Shown: positions 25,697 through 34,991 of the stretch, piece by piece
Position numbering within the stretch: position 1 is the first letter of the stretch
How the letters are laid out: each line of letters opens with the position of its first letter
Assembly: GCA_024639905.1 (NCBI GenBank)
Contig: JAHEGE010000008.1
Span: 165,099-229,098 of the forward strand
Reading direction: 5' to 3'
Source of the DNA: Gammaproteobacteria bacterium
Lineage (GTDB): Bacteria; Pseudomonadota; Gammaproteobacteria; Pseudomonadales; Pseudohongiellaceae
DNA: 64,000 nucleotides
Program-made: the position numbers and the translations under genes
Notes under the pieces: generated by a model
What the model saw: only the letters and a program-made list of their open reading frames with translations
What the model was told of the DNA's origin: nothing
The model's database searches: none

Positions 25697-25745
25697 AAAA
25701 TCTAACCAGACGCGATAATTAGAAAATCGGCGAGGGCGAATAAAA

Positions 25746-27908
25746 ATGATGCGGCCAACAACCAATAAAAACTTGAACGAAAAGCGCCTCAACACGGCGC
25801 GACGACTTGCGGCACTGACACTTGCGGGCACCGTGCTCGTCGCGTGTGATCCTCAATCAGCAGAAACACAAGACGCACAAGAGGCGCTGACAAGCGCCTT
25901 CTCGACACAGGCTGCACACGGCGCAGACCTGTTCGCGGCGAACTGCGCCGCGTGTCACGGCGCGAACCTCGAAGGAACGACGCTCGGACCTCTACTTTCC
26001 GGCCGGCCTTTCATGCAGCGCTGGGGAGCGCGCACGCCCAGCCTGCTGTTCAACAACATCAAAGCCAATATGCCGCCTGGTGGCAACGAGGCTCTTAGCG
26101 ACGCCGACTACCTCGCCATCAGTGCGCATATATTGAGTGTCAATGGCGTCGACACGGCCAGCGCGGCACTCACCGCCATCACCGACTTCACTATCGCTGA
26201 CAACGCCTCGGAGGTGATAGCACGCAGTCAGCGCAGCGAGCCCCCTGCGCCCGAGGGCATCACAGTGGCCGGAGACGTCAACGATTTCGTGACCTTCACA
26301 CCAGTAACGGACGCGATGCTCGAGTCTCCCGATCCAGCCGACTGGCCGATGATCCGTCGAAGCTACGACGCACACAGCTACAGTCCCCTCGATCAAATAA
26401 ACACGGACAATGTCGGTAGCCTGAGCCTCGAATGGGTTTGGAATATGCACGAGGGCGATTCCGAGCCTTCACCGCTGGTCTACAAGGGCATCATCTATCT
26501 CATCAATCCAGGCAACGTGATTCAGGCATTGGATGGCAAAAGCGGCGAGTTGATTTGGGAAAACTGGGCGGGCCCGGCGAATCGCCAAGACATGCGCAAC
26601 ATCGCAATTTATAACGACAAGATTATTCAAGCCACCACCGACGCAAGACTCGTGGCACTCGACGCTCGAACGGGCAAACAGCTCTGGGAGACGGCGGTCG
26701 CCGACAATACGCAAGGGTTCGAAAACTCCAGCGGTCCTATCGTCGCCGATGGAAAAGTCATACTTGGTCTAGCGGGCTGTGCGCGCTACATCAAAGAGGA
26801 CTGCTATATCAGTGCGCATGACGCCAACACGGGCGAACTCGCTTGGCGCTTCAATACCATCGCCAAAGCCGACGAACCCGGCGGCGACACCTGGGGCGAA
26901 CTCGACAATATTTTCCGCGCCGGTGGCGAGACGTGGATTACTGGCAGCTACGATCCCGAATTAAAACTCACCTACTGGGGTACGGCGCAGCAAAAGCCGT
27001 GGGTGCCGGTAAGTCGCCACCTCACTATCGAAGACGAGGGACTTTTTACCAATTCAACCGTCGCAGTGAACACCGACGACGGCACGCTGAATTGGCACTT
27101 CCAGCACGTGCCGGCGGAGGCGCTGGACCTCGATGAAGTGTTCGAGCGCGTGTTGGTCAACCGAGGCGAGGACAAACTCGTCTTCTCCCTTGGCAAGTAC
27201 GGCATCCTCTGGAAGAGCGATCGCGTGACGGGTGAATTTAAAGGTTATAAAGAAACCGTATTCCAAAATGCGTTTACCGATATAGATCAGGTTACGGGTC
27301 GCGTAACTTACCGCGAAGATATCCAGAATGCCAAACTCAACGAATGGACGTCGGCGTGCCCCAGCAGCGCAGGTGGCAAAGACTGGCATTCAATGACTTA
27401 TCACGAGCCAAGCGGTTTGATGATCGCCCCCCTAAGTCAAACGTGTTTAGAGAACGCGGCGCGCGAGGTCGCCCTAGTGCAAGGCGGTGGCGGACTCGCT
27501 GCGAGCCGCAAGTTTTTTGAGATGCCGGGCACCGATGGCAATCTCGGCAAGATCGGCGCCTATCACGTCGACACGATGGAAGAAGTTTGGAGCCATCAGC
27601 AGCGCGCTTCGTTCCACACTGGCACGATGTCTACCGCCGGTGATCTCGTCTTCGTCGGCGATCTCGACCGCCGCTTCAAGGCGCTCGACGTAAACACCGG
27701 CGAGGTAGTGTGGGAAACGCGTCTCGGCACTTCCGTGCAAGGTCACCCTGTGAGCTTCGCCATAGACGGCAAGCAGTATATCGCCGTGACCGCGGCGGTA
27801 GGCGGCACCAGTCCGCGCGCAGTTCCCGACGTTATCGCCACCGAGATCATCTACCCGCGCTGGGGCAACGCCCTGTATGTCTTTAGCCTTCCGGAGAGCG
27901 GACGATGA
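25746..27908 (+). CDS. PQQ-dependent dehydrogenase with N-terminal cytochrome c domain, lipoprotein
   Basis: A 720-residue quinohaemoprotein. A lipobox VLVAC ends the signal (about residue 36). The cytochrome domain holds CAACH (about 66-70) and MPPGG as likely Met ligand. From about residue 200 an eight-bladed propeller begins (DWPMIRRSYDAHSYSPL) with repeated GTGE-type blade ends (DANTGELAW, DVNTGEVVW, TGKQLW). A pair of nearby cysteines, CARYIKEDC, takes the place of the vicinal CC seen in classical alcohol dehydrogenases. The order (haem first) is the reverse of the usual quinohaemoprotein alcohol dehydrogenases, where the cytochrome is at the C-terminus. Co-transcribed with CHRD upstream and VOC downstream (4-base overlap). 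Substrate not known. Confidence 0.85.
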   Translation: MMRPTTNKNLNEKRLNTARRLAALTLAGTVLVACDPQSAETQDAQEALTSAFSTQAAHGADLFAANCAACHGANLEGTTLGPLLSGRPFMQRWGARTPSLLFNNIKANMPPGGNEALSDADYLAISAHILSVNGVDTASAALTAITDFTIADNASEVIARSQRSEPPAPEGITVAGDVNDFVTFTPVTDAMLESPDPADWPMIRRSYDAHSYSPLDQINTDNVGSLSLEWVWNMHEGDSEPSPLVYKGIIYLINPGNVIQALDGKSGELIWENWAGPANRQDMRNIAIYNDKIIQATTDARLVALDARTGKQLWETAVADNTQGFENSSGPIVADGKVILGLAGCARYIKEDCYISAHDANTGELAWRFNTIAKADEPGGDTWGELDNIFRAGGETWITGSYDPELKLTYWGTAQQKPWVPVSRHLTIEDEGLFTNSTVAVNTDDGTLNWHFQHVPAEALDLDEVFERVLVNRGEDKLVFSLGKYGILWKSDRVTGEFKGYKETVFQNAFTDIDQVTGRVTYREDIQNAKLNEWTSACPSSAGGKDWHSMTYHEPSGLMIAPLSQTCLENAAREVALVQGGGGLAASRKFFEMPGTDGNLGKIGAYHVDTMEEVWSHQQRASFHTGTMSTAGDLVFVGDLDRRFKALDVNTGEVVWETRLGTSVQGHPVSFAIDGKQYIAVTAAVGGTSPRAVPDVIATEIIYPRWGNALYVFSLPESGR

Positions 27909-28336
27909 CCGACGCGAATGACGCTCACATCGAGCCCGACCAAGAGGACGACGAACAAGCAGCAAGCGGCCCAATTGTTGGCCGCGTGGAATGGTTAGAC
28001 CTCACGGTTAACGATGCCTCGCGCGTGAGAAACTTCTACGCATCGGTAGTCGGATGGAAGTCGTCCGATGTCGATATGGGCAGCTATAGCGACTACAGCA
28101 TCGAGACGCCAGACTCGAAAGAGACGGTTGCAGGCATCTGTCACGCGCGCGGCCCCAACGCCAACCTCCCACGCCAGTGGCTCGTTTACGTTCGGGTTGC
28201 GTCGGTCGCCGAAAGCGCCGCCGCCTGCACACGCCTCGGCGGCGAAGTATTAGACGGCCCAAAGCGTATGGGCGGCAGTTATTTTTGCGTCATTAAAGAT
28301 CCCGAAGGCGCTGTGATGGCGTTGCTATCAGACTAG
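27905..28336 (+). CDS. VOC (glyoxalase/bleomycin-resistance fold) protein
   Basis: A 143-residue protein with an acidic N-terminal tail (EPDQEDDEQ) then one VOC domain: VEWLDLTVNDASRVRNFYASVVGW and the C-terminal FCVIKDPEGAVMALL. These small metal-binding enzymes are dimers with many reactions. Its ATG overlaps the TGA of the PQQ dehydrogenase (ATGA), a sign of translational coupling. Cytosolic, no signal. Reaction unknown. Confidence 0.85.
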   Translation: MTDANDAHIEPDQEDDEQAASGPIVGRVEWLDLTVNDASRVRNFYASVVGWKSSDVDMGSYSDYSIETPDSKETVAGICHARGPNANLPRQWLVYVRVASVAESAAACTRLGGEVLDGPKRMGGSYFCVIKDPEGAVMALLSD

Positions 28337-28371
28337 CTAGCAGTCCATAAGGCATCCATGGAGGCACGCAC

Positions 28372-28848
28372 ATGAGCGGCAAGATTGAACACATTTACCT
28401 CGTCACCGAAAAGCGCGGCGAGCCCGTAGCGCAGGATGCCATTCAGCTCGAAGCGGGCTTGGGTATCGTCGGCGATCGCTACCACGCCAATGCCCAACAA
28501 CGGTTACAAACCAGCGAAGCGGTGCCGGACAATCACCTCAGCCTCGTCGATAAGGCAGTGCTCGACGAATTCCTCGCGGACGAAGCCCGCGACAGTGGTC
28601 TCGGCTATAAAGATTTTCGGCGCAGCGTAATTACCAGCGGCATCGATCTTAACGCGCTGGTCGGCAAAGAGTTTACCGTGGGCAGCGCGCTCTGTCGTGG
28701 AATCGAGTTATGTGAGCCCTGCGCGTTTCTGGCCGCCACAGTGCATCGCGGCGTGTTACCCGGATTAGTGGGCCGCGGCGGGCTGCGCGCCATCGTGATC
28801 AAAGGTGGGGAGGCGGAGACCGGTTCCCTAGTCGCCGCGGCGCAATGA
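28372..28848 (+). CDS. MOSC domain protein
   Basis: A 158-residue MOSC (molybdenum cofactor sulfurase C-terminal) protein. Visible are GIVGDRYH, FRRSVITSGIDLNALVG and the conserved cysteine region GIELCEPC. Stand-alone MOSC proteins bind molybdenum cofactor or sulfur and include YiiM-type N-hydroxylated base reductases. GGAGG lies 7 bases before the ATG. It is coupled to the next gene by an ATGA overlap. A molybdenum hydroxylase lies at the start of the window but far away. Confidence 0.88.
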   Translation: MSGKIEHIYLVTEKRGEPVAQDAIQLEAGLGIVGDRYHANAQQRLQTSEAVPDNHLSLVDKAVLDEFLADEARDSGLGYKDFRRSVITSGIDLNALVGKEFTVGSALCRGIELCEPCAFLAATVHRGVLPGLVGRGGLRAIVIKGGEAETGSLVAAAQ

Positions 28849-29258
28849 AGGCGCTGCCGTGGCTACAAGCGGGATTGGCGCGCAGGCCCTTATGGATGAA
28901 TGGTCTGCTCGTATTCTGCGCCTACATGACATTTATCTACCTGCCATGGGATGTCTTCGTTAAGCCGCTGGCTGTCGATCAGGAAGTCTGGTTTGGCATC
29001 CTCTTCACTGGCTGGGCGGCGAAGGCGGGAGCGATATTGCACTGGGGCGTTTACGGCGCCGGGACTCTCGGGCTGTGGCGGATGCGCGCGTGGCTGCAGC
29101 CATGGATGAGCCTCTACCTGCTGCAAATAGCGTATGGCATGGCCTATTGGAGCCTGACAGATCCGCGCGGCAGCGGACTGCCTGCAGCGCTTATCGTGCC
29201 ATTGCTGTTTATTGGCCTAGCTGCTCTGGCGTGGCGCGAACGCACGCGACTCGCCTAG
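28845..29258 (+). CDS. Small inner-membrane protein, unknown function
   Basis: A 137-residue integral membrane protein with about four helices (GLLVFCAYMTFIYLPW; AKAGAILHWGVYGAGTLGLW; SLYLLQIAYGMAYW; ALIVPLLFIGLAALAW). No family is recognised by me. It follows the MOSC gene with an overlapping ATGA and ends 26 bases from the convergent ZntB gene, so it is the last gene of the run. Trp-rich sequence. Confidence 0.7.
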   Translation: MKALPWLQAGLARRPLWMNGLLVFCAYMTFIYLPWDVFVKPLAVDQEVWFGILFTGWAAKAGAILHWGVYGAGTLGLWRMRAWLQPWMSLYLLQIAYGMAYWSLTDPRGSGLPAALIVPLLFIGLAALAWRERTRLA

Positions 29259-29284
29259 CTAAAGATTGACGCGAGAGGCACGGG

Positions 29285-30319
29285 CTAGAACCATTTCCAC
29301 CGCTTAAAGAGCGCAATCTGCAAGCCTACGACGGCGCTTAAGACGCCACTAAAAATCCAAAAAGCCGCGGGATTATCCACGCCCGGCACGCCGCCGACGT
29401 TAATACCCAATAGTCCCGTTAAGAATCCCAGCGGTAGGAATACCGCTGCGATCACCGACAGCATGTACAGGTTCTTGTTCATCCTATCGGACAGGGCGTT
29501 GGTCAGTTCGTCTTTGACGATCTGTGCGCGCTCGCGGATGGTATCGATGTCTTCGATATAGCGAATCACGCGGTCTAAAGATTCCTGTAGCCGGCGTTTA
29601 TTCATCTCACTTAACCAGCCCATATCCGACACACGCAGCGCGGCGATCACATCGCGCTGGGGTGCGATATACCGACGAAATACGATCGCTTGCTTGCGAA
29701 TTTCGGTGATCTGCGCGCGGTATTTTGCGTCGGCCTCCTCCATCACCTTCTCCTCGGCATCGTCGAGTCTCTCGTCGAGTTCGGAGAAAACCGGTTCCAT
29801 GCGCTCGAACAGGCGTCCGGCAAGCAGGGTAATAAAATCTCCCGCGGTCTTCGGCCCATTGCCCGCGTCGAGCCGCTCGCGTAGATCCGTTACGGCTTTA
29901 AGCCTGCGCTTACGCACGCTAATGATTCTAGACTCATCGATCCACAGACGAATCGACACCATATCTTCTGGCTCGGACTCCGCGTTGAGGTTTACCCCGC
30001 GAAGGATAAGCAGCGCACCCTGCTCGAACTCGAGGATACGCGGCCTCGTCTCCTCGGCAAACAGCGCATCGACAGTCAGTGGATCAAGAAAATTCAGTTC
30101 CGATTCCGCCCACGGTTTCGAAGTTGGATCGTTGATGTCTAGATGAACCCACGCGAGATCTGTTCCTTTTATAGCCGCCTGCAGCTGCGCCGCGGCATCC
30201 GGGCTGAGCTCGCCTCCACTGACAGGCATGCCCTGGGCATCGAGAGTCTGCGGTAAAAGCGACTCGGCCGCGCCGCCCTCATTAATGCGATAGGCGTAGA
30301 TGATTCCACTGCAATTCAA
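29285..30319 (-). CDS. zntB: CorA-superfamily zinc transporter, ZntB-like
   Basis: A 344-residue homopentameric metal transporter. The large N-terminal cytoplasmic domain includes WVHLDINDP and the long alpha-helix (RLDDAEEKVME ... RKQAIVFRRYIAPQRD). Two C-terminal helices follow, with the signature GINVGGVPG after the first; ZntB has GIN(L/V)GG(I/V)PG where CorA has GMN, so zinc is the likely ion. The start is TTG at 30319 with AGGAGG seven bases upstream, and it overlaps the TGA of the MscS gene (TTGA), so translation is coupled. Confidence 0.85.
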   Translation of the reverse strand: MNCSGIIYAYRINEGGAAESLLPQTLDAQGMPVSGGELSPDAAAQLQAAIKGTDLAWVHLDINDPTSKPWAESELNFLDPLTVDALFAEETRPRILEFEQGALLILRGVNLNAESEPEDMVSIRLWIDESRIISVRKRRLKAVTDLRERLDAGNGPKTAGDFITLLAGRLFERMEPVFSELDERLDDAEEKVMEEADAKYRAQITEIRKQAIVFRRYIAPQRDVIAALRVSDMGWLSEMNKRRLQESLDRVIRYIEDIDTIRERAQIVKDELTNALSDRMNKNLYMLSVIAAVFLPLGFLTGLLGINVGGVPGVDNPAAFWIFSGVLSAVVGLQIALFKRWKWF

Positions 30320-31302
30320 GTATTTTCCTCCTGACCATCAGTTGAGTCACGCGAGTCGGAACGTATATGCAGGTCGCGCTGCGGGAACGGAATCTCAATG
30401 CCATTGGCCTTAAACTTGCGCCAGATCTCGAACATGACCTCGCTCTGCGGTGGCCAACGCCCGAGCGTGACATCGTCGACCCAAAAATGCAGCGTGAAAT
30501 CTACAGAGCTGTCGCCAAAGGCGAGCAAATAGCACGCCGGCTCGGGCGTCTTCGCACAGCGAGGGTGGGCACGCGCCGCCTCGAGCATGAGTTCGCGCGC
30601 CAGCTCGATATCGCTGTGATAGGACACCCCTACGTGAAATTCGACTCGCGCGCTGCTATTGGAGAATGTCCAGTTCACCACACGGCTGGTAATCAGGTCT
30701 TCATTAGGCACTAAGATTTCTTTGCTATCGAAGGTCTCGACAAGCGTATAGCGAGCGCTTGCCCGTCGCACGAAGCCGAAAGTCCCATCGGAGAGCTCGA
30801 TCAAGTCGCCCTCCTCTATCGACTTCTCCATTAGTAGGATAAGGCCCGAGATAAAATTCGAGGCGATCTTCTGTAAGCCAAAGCCGAGACCGATACCGAC
30901 CGCGCCGCTGAACACCGTAAGCGTCGTGAGGTCTATACCAACGAAATCGAGCGCCACCAAAAAGGCGATGACGTAGATGAGGATCTGCGCAATCTTCACC
31001 GCTAGCGCGCGGGTTGCCGCGCGCACCGTGTGTAGGCGAGAAATTTTCCGCTCTACCGAGTCGGAGACGATTGCCGTAGTCCAAAACACCAGCGCCAGCG
31101 CGATCGCGCCACTCAGTAGGGTGTAAGCTGAGATCCCATAACTACCGATGCGCAGCGTCAGCGAGGGCGTGTCGAGCAGCAGCCGCAGGGAATCGAAATA
31201 GCCTTGATAGGTTGCCACCACGATACCGATCAGCACGAGGAACAATAGCCACTTAGCTGAGCGGCGATTGGGCTTGATGATTTTTAGCCAGAGGGTAGTC
31301 AT
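30316..31302 (-). CDS. Mechanosensitive channel, MscS family
   Basis: A 328-residue small-conductance mechanosensitive channel. Three to four helices precede the pore helix with the expected small-residue pattern (GAVGIGLGFGLQKIASNFISGLILLMEKSIEEGD), then the beta domain (FGFVRRASARYTLVETFDSKEILVPNEDL) and C-terminal domain ending IPFPQRDLH. Channels of this type release solutes on osmotic downshock. The downstream zntB is translationally coupled. The start at 31302 has no clear Shine-Dalgarno sequence. Confidence 0.9.
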   Translation of the reverse strand: MTTLWLKIIKPNRRSAKWLLFLVLIGIVVATYQGYFDSLRLLLDTPSLTLRIGSYGISAYTLLSGAIALALVFWTTAIVSDSVERKISRLHTVRAATRALAVKIAQILIYVIAFLVALDFVGIDLTTLTVFSGAVGIGLGFGLQKIASNFISGLILLMEKSIEEGDLIELSDGTFGFVRRASARYTLVETFDSKEILVPNEDLITSRVVNWTFSNSSARVEFHVGVSYHSDIELARELMLEAARAHPRCAKTPEPACYLLAFGDSSVDFTLHFWVDDVTLGRWPPQSEVMFEIWRKFKANGIEIPFPQRDLHIRSDSRDSTDGQEENT

Positions 31303-31425
31303 GATTTAACGATACTCTATCTGCGGGGTCATCGAAATGCGAAATTGCTCATCAGCGGCTCGCGGCTGGGGTAGAATGGCGCCCCGTTCAGGTCTTCCAC
31401 AGCCCCTTTAAGAAGCTATTCTACT

Positions 31426-33333
31426 ATGCCACTGCTCCGACTCGACAAAGCCTCCCTTAACTTCGGCACCCACGTGCTATTAGATGAGGTCGAATTCGAG
31501 ATTAAGCGCGGCGCCCGCATCGGCCTCCTAGGCAGGAACGGCGCAGGCAAGACGACGCTGATGAAAGTCATCGAAGGCGCCATGGGGCTAGACGGCGGTG
31601 AACGCTGGCTACGGCCAGGCGTTAAGGTTGCTTGGTTGGAGCAGAATCTCCCCGACGCCGACGAGCAGACCGTGTACGACCTCGTCGCAGACGGTCTCGC
31701 CGAAGTAGGCGACCTACTAAAACAGTATCACCATCTCACCGCCAACTACGAAGACGCCGATATGGCACAGCTCGAGCGTGTGCAGAATGCGCTCGAGGCG
31801 AAAGACGGCTGGAGCCTAAGTCAGAAGGTCGACACGGTAATCTCGCAGCTCGACCTGCCCGCTGACAAATTGATGAAAGAGCTTTCTGGCGGATGGCGCA
31901 AACGCGTCGCCCTCGCCCGCGCATTGGTCCGCGAGCCCGAACTGCTCTTATTAGACGAGCCGACTAACCACCTCGACATTCCCGCCATCGAATGGCTAGA
32001 GAAGCAGCTGCAGGATTACCACGGCGCGCTCATGCTCATCACTCACGATCGCAGCTTTTTGCAGAATGTGGCGAATAAGATCGTCGAACTCGACCGTGGC
32101 CACCTCTACCAGTTCGAGGGCACGTTCGAGCGCTTCCTGCGTTTCCGCGCCGAACAACTCGCCGCCGAAGAGACCGCGAATAAACTCTTCGATAAGAAGC
32201 TAGCTGAAGAAGAAGTGTGGATTCGTCAGGGCATCAAGGCGCGCCGCACGCGCAACGAAGGACGCGTACGGGCACTCGAGGCGATGCGCAAAGAGCGTGG
32301 CGAACGCCGTGTGCAGCAGGGTAAGGCGAGCTTCCAGGTGAGTAGCGCAGACCGCTCGGGTAAAATCGTTGCGGAGCTCACAGACATAACGCAGCGCTTC
32401 GGCGACAAGCGAGTCATAAACAATTTCTCGACCACGGTGATGCGCGGCGATCGCATAGGCTTAGTCGGCGCCAATGGCGCGGGCAAGTCGACGCTGCTCA
32501 AGATTCTACTGGGCCAGCTTGTGCCGAGCGAAGGCAAGGTGAAGCTCGGCACCAAGCTCGAGGTCGCCTATTTCGACCAGCTGCGCGAGCATCTCGATCT
32601 CGAGAAAAACCTTATCGACAACGTGTGCGGCGGCCAAGAATTTATCGATGTCGGGGGTAAGCGCAAGCATGCGATCAGCTACCTTAGCGACTTCCTGTTC
32701 ACTCCCGATCGCATCCGCACACCCGCCAAAGCACTCTCGGGCGGCGAGCAAAACCGCGCTATCTTAGCTAAGGTTTTCAGCCGCCCCGCTAACATCCTCG
32801 TGCTAGACGAACCGACTAATGACCTAGATATCGAGACGCTAGAGCTACTCGAAGACTTGCTACTCGGCTTCGACGGCACCGTATTGCTAGTGAGCCATGA
32901 CCGTAAGTTTATGGACAATGTCGTCACCTCGATCATGGTGTTCGAAGAAGACTCGACCGTGCGCGAATACGTCGGCGGCTACAGCGACTGGGTTGCGCGT
33001 GGCGGCAACCTCGCCGATTTCGCTGCGCCGCAAACTGGCATCGCCGCGAGTGCGGCTGCGGCACCAGCGCCGGAAATCGTCGCCGCACCGAAACCTGAAA
33101 GCCCCAAAGAGCCGAAGAAGAAACTTAGCTATAACGACAAGCGCGCGCTTGAAGCAGCGCTCAAGCGGATCGACGTGCTTGAAGCAAAGCAGTCGGCACT
33201 CGAAGCGCAGATCTCTGACCCTGCGTTCTACGATGGCGACGCCAAACAGGTACAAGCAACACTCAAAGACGTAGCGACCGCCGCCGAAGAACTAGCAGCA
33301 GCCTACGCGGAGTGGGAGCAGCTTGAGGGCTAG
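31426..33333 (+). CDS. uup: ABC-F ATPase Uup
   Basis: A 635-residue cytosolic ABC-F protein with two ATPase domains: Walker A GRNGAGKTT and GANGAGKST, signatures LSGGWRKRV and LSGGEQNRA, Walker B LLLLDEPTNHLD and LVLDEPTNDLD. The interdomain linker runs from about 230 to 300, and the C-terminal part, after an Ala/Pro-rich hinge, is a coiled coil typical of Uup (KKLSYNDKRALEAAL ... AYAEWEQLEG), which binds DNA or ribosome elements. Uup influences ribosome function and transposon excision in E. coli. Alone on its strand; ends 9 bases from pirin. Confidence 0.93.
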   Translation: MPLLRLDKASLNFGTHVLLDEVEFEIKRGARIGLLGRNGAGKTTLMKVIEGAMGLDGGERWLRPGVKVAWLEQNLPDADEQTVYDLVADGLAEVGDLLKQYHHLTANYEDADMAQLERVQNALEAKDGWSLSQKVDTVISQLDLPADKLMKELSGGWRKRVALARALVREPELLLLDEPTNHLDIPAIEWLEKQLQDYHGALMLITHDRSFLQNVANKIVELDRGHLYQFEGTFERFLRFRAEQLAAEETANKLFDKKLAEEEVWIRQGIKARRTRNEGRVRALEAMRKERGERRVQQGKASFQVSSADRSGKIVAELTDITQRFGDKRVINNFSTTVMRGDRIGLVGANGAGKSTLLKILLGQLVPSEGKVKLGTKLEVAYFDQLREHLDLEKNLIDNVCGGQEFIDVGGKRKHAISYLSDFLFTPDRIRTPAKALSGGEQNRAILAKVFSRPANILVLDEPTNDLDIETLELLEDLLLGFDGTVLLVSHDRKFMDNVVTSIMVFEEDSTVREYVGGYSDWVARGGNLADFAAPQTGIAASAAAAPAPEIVAAPKPESPKEPKKKLSYNDKRALEAALKRIDVLEAKQSALEAQISDPAFYDGDAKQVQATLKDVATAAEELAAAYAEWEQLEG

Positions 33334-33342
33334 TGGCACACG

Positions 33343-34230
33343 TCACTGCCCGCCTGTTACCAGCTTGCCGTCGCTATAGTCACGGATAGCCTGATGGATC
33401 TCCTCTGCGGTGTTCATCACAAACGGCCCACGCTGCACGATCGGCTCTCCGATCGGCTTACCGGTGATGACCAAAAGCCTTGCGCCCGCGCTCACCGCAA
33501 GCATGAGCGCACCGCTGCGCGTGAGCCGAGCAAGCTGGTCCGCGTGCAGCGTAAACGCCTGCTCGCCCACAGCGACCTCACCCTCGTAGACATAAATTAA
33601 CGCCGTTTGACCATCCGCGACAGCGACATCCAGTAACTGCGCGCTCACTGCGCTGATATCCAGATAGCCCGGCTGAGTTGCGCGAGGCGGAACACTGGCG
33701 TGCTCGGACTCCAACACACCGGGCATCGGCGTGCCATTGATAGACAGGGCGCCTGCGATGGCCTTCACGCGGGCACCGTCTATTGCATACTCGGGTATCT
33801 GCGCCGCACCTAACTCACTGTACTGCGCTGGCGTCATTTTCTCGCTAGCGGGCAGATTTACCCACAGCTGGAAGCCGCGCATTCGCCCCTGCTCCTGCTT
33901 CGGCATTTCCGAGTGAATCACCCCTGCGCCAGCCTTCATCCACTGCACGTCGCCCGGGCGCAACTGACCCACGTTACCCATGTGGTCGCGATGCTCCATA
34001 TGGCCTTCGAGCATGTAGGTGACTGTCTCGAATCCGCGGTGGGGATGAGAGGGAAAGCCGCCTATGTAGTCTGAGGCCTCGTTAGAGCCGAATTCGTCGA
34101 GCATGAGGAAAGGGTCGAAACGCGACAGGTCGCCGCCGCCGAACACCCTTTTCAACCGCACCCCGTCGCCGTCGCTCGCCGCCTGTGCGGTGAGTACCTC
34201 TTCGATCCTGCGCTGTGTTGTCTGGTTCAT
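33343..34230 (-). CDS. Pirin family protein
   Basis: A 295-residue bicupin. Metal ligands of pirins can be placed: HPHRGFETV (two His), then GVIHSEMP (His and Glu). Bacterial pirins act as quercetin 2,3-dioxygenases or redox sensors. AGGGGA precedes the ATG. It is followed on the other side by azoR 34 bases upstream in the same direction, so azoreductase and pirin probably form a unit controlled by the divergent LysR gene. Confidence 0.92.
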   Translation of the reverse strand: MNQTTQRRIEEVLTAQAASDGDGVRLKRVFGGGDLSRFDPFLMLDEFGSNEASDYIGGFPSHPHRGFETVTYMLEGHMEHRDHMGNVGQLRPGDVQWMKAGAGVIHSEMPKQEQGRMRGFQLWVNLPASEKMTPAQYSELGAAQIPEYAIDGARVKAIAGALSINGTPMPGVLESEHASVPPRATQPGYLDISAVSAQLLDVAVADGQTALIYVYEGEVAVGEQAFTLHADQLARLTRSGALMLAVSAGARLLVITGKPIGEPIVQRGPFVMNTAEEIHQAIRDYSDGKLVTGGQ

Positions 34231-34264
34231 CGTAGTCCCCTACCGTGAGTCATTCTATTGAGTA

Positions 34265-34858
34265 TTAGAGGCTCGCAATCTGAGCGCGAGCCTCTGCAAG
34301 ACCCACACTGCGCGCCTCTTCTCCCATGCTTAAGCCCTCGGCACTCACAAAGTGGACGTCGCTAATGCCGATAAAGTTCATCAAGAGCTGCATATAAGGG
34401 CGCATAAAATCAGTGCCGCCCGCCGCATGCTTGCCGCCGAGCGCGCTCACCAAGTAGACCTTCTTGCCCTCTAAAAGCCCGACCGGCCCTGTGTCTGTGT
34501 ATTGAAAGGTGACGCCGGCCCGCGCGATATGATCGACCCATGCCTTGAGCATGGACGGAATAGAAAAGTTGTACATGGGGAGCGTGATAATCAGTGCGTC
34601 GGCAGCGAGCAGCTCCGCCACGAGCGTATCGGCAAATGACACTGCGGCGACTTGCTCCGGGCTACGCTCAGCCTCGTCGGTGAACAGCGCGCCGAGCCGC
34701 GCGCCGTCCAAATGCGGAATCTCCTGCTGGGCGAAATCGCGCTCCACAAGTGCAATGCTCGACTGCGCAGCGAGGTGTTCAACGAGCTCGCTGGCAAGTT
34801 GGCGACTCACGCTGTTGTCGCCAGTAATGCTGCTGTTGATCAATAGGACATTTTTCAT
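34265..34858 (-). CDS. azoR: FMN-dependent NADH-azoreductase
   Basis: A 197-residue flavodoxin-fold quinone/azo reductase. Visible: phosphate loop INSSITGDNSVSR, PMYNFSIPSMLKAW (FMN and substrate region), TFQYTDTGPVGLLEGKK and LVSALGG. It reduces quinones and azo compounds with NADH in the cytosol, protecting against thiol stress. Divergent from a LysR regulator with a palindrome-rich 133-base intergenic region, and upstream of pirin on the same strand. Confidence 0.92.
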   Translation of the reverse strand: MKNVLLINSSITGDNSVSRQLASELVEHLAAQSSIALVERDFAQQEIPHLDGARLGALFTDEAERSPEQVAAVSFADTLVAELLAADALIITLPMYNFSIPSMLKAWVDHIARAGVTFQYTDTGPVGLLEGKKVYLVSALGGKHAAGGTDFMRPYMQLLMNFIGISDVHFVSAEGLSMGEEARSVGLAEARAQIASL

Positions 34859-34895
34859 GTGGCTACCTTCGGTGTGGTTAAAAACGAAGGCCCAT

Positions 34896-34958
34896 ATTAA
34901 GACTTAATAATTCGATAAAAATCGCAATATATTGCTTAATTTGATCTAATAAATAGAT
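34896..34958. promoter_or_regulatory. Operator region with three palindromes between azoR and lysR
   Basis: ATTAAG-A-CTTAAT (34896-34908), GCAATATATTGC (34924-34935) and ATCTA-ATAAA-TAGAT (34944-34958) lie in an A/T-rich divergent intergenic stretch. The last fits a LysR-type T-N11-A box. It is the obvious target of the neighbouring LysR protein controlling both directions. Confidence 0.55.
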
Positions 34959-34991
34959 ATATTATTACCGAGTCACGCACAGGGTAAGCTT

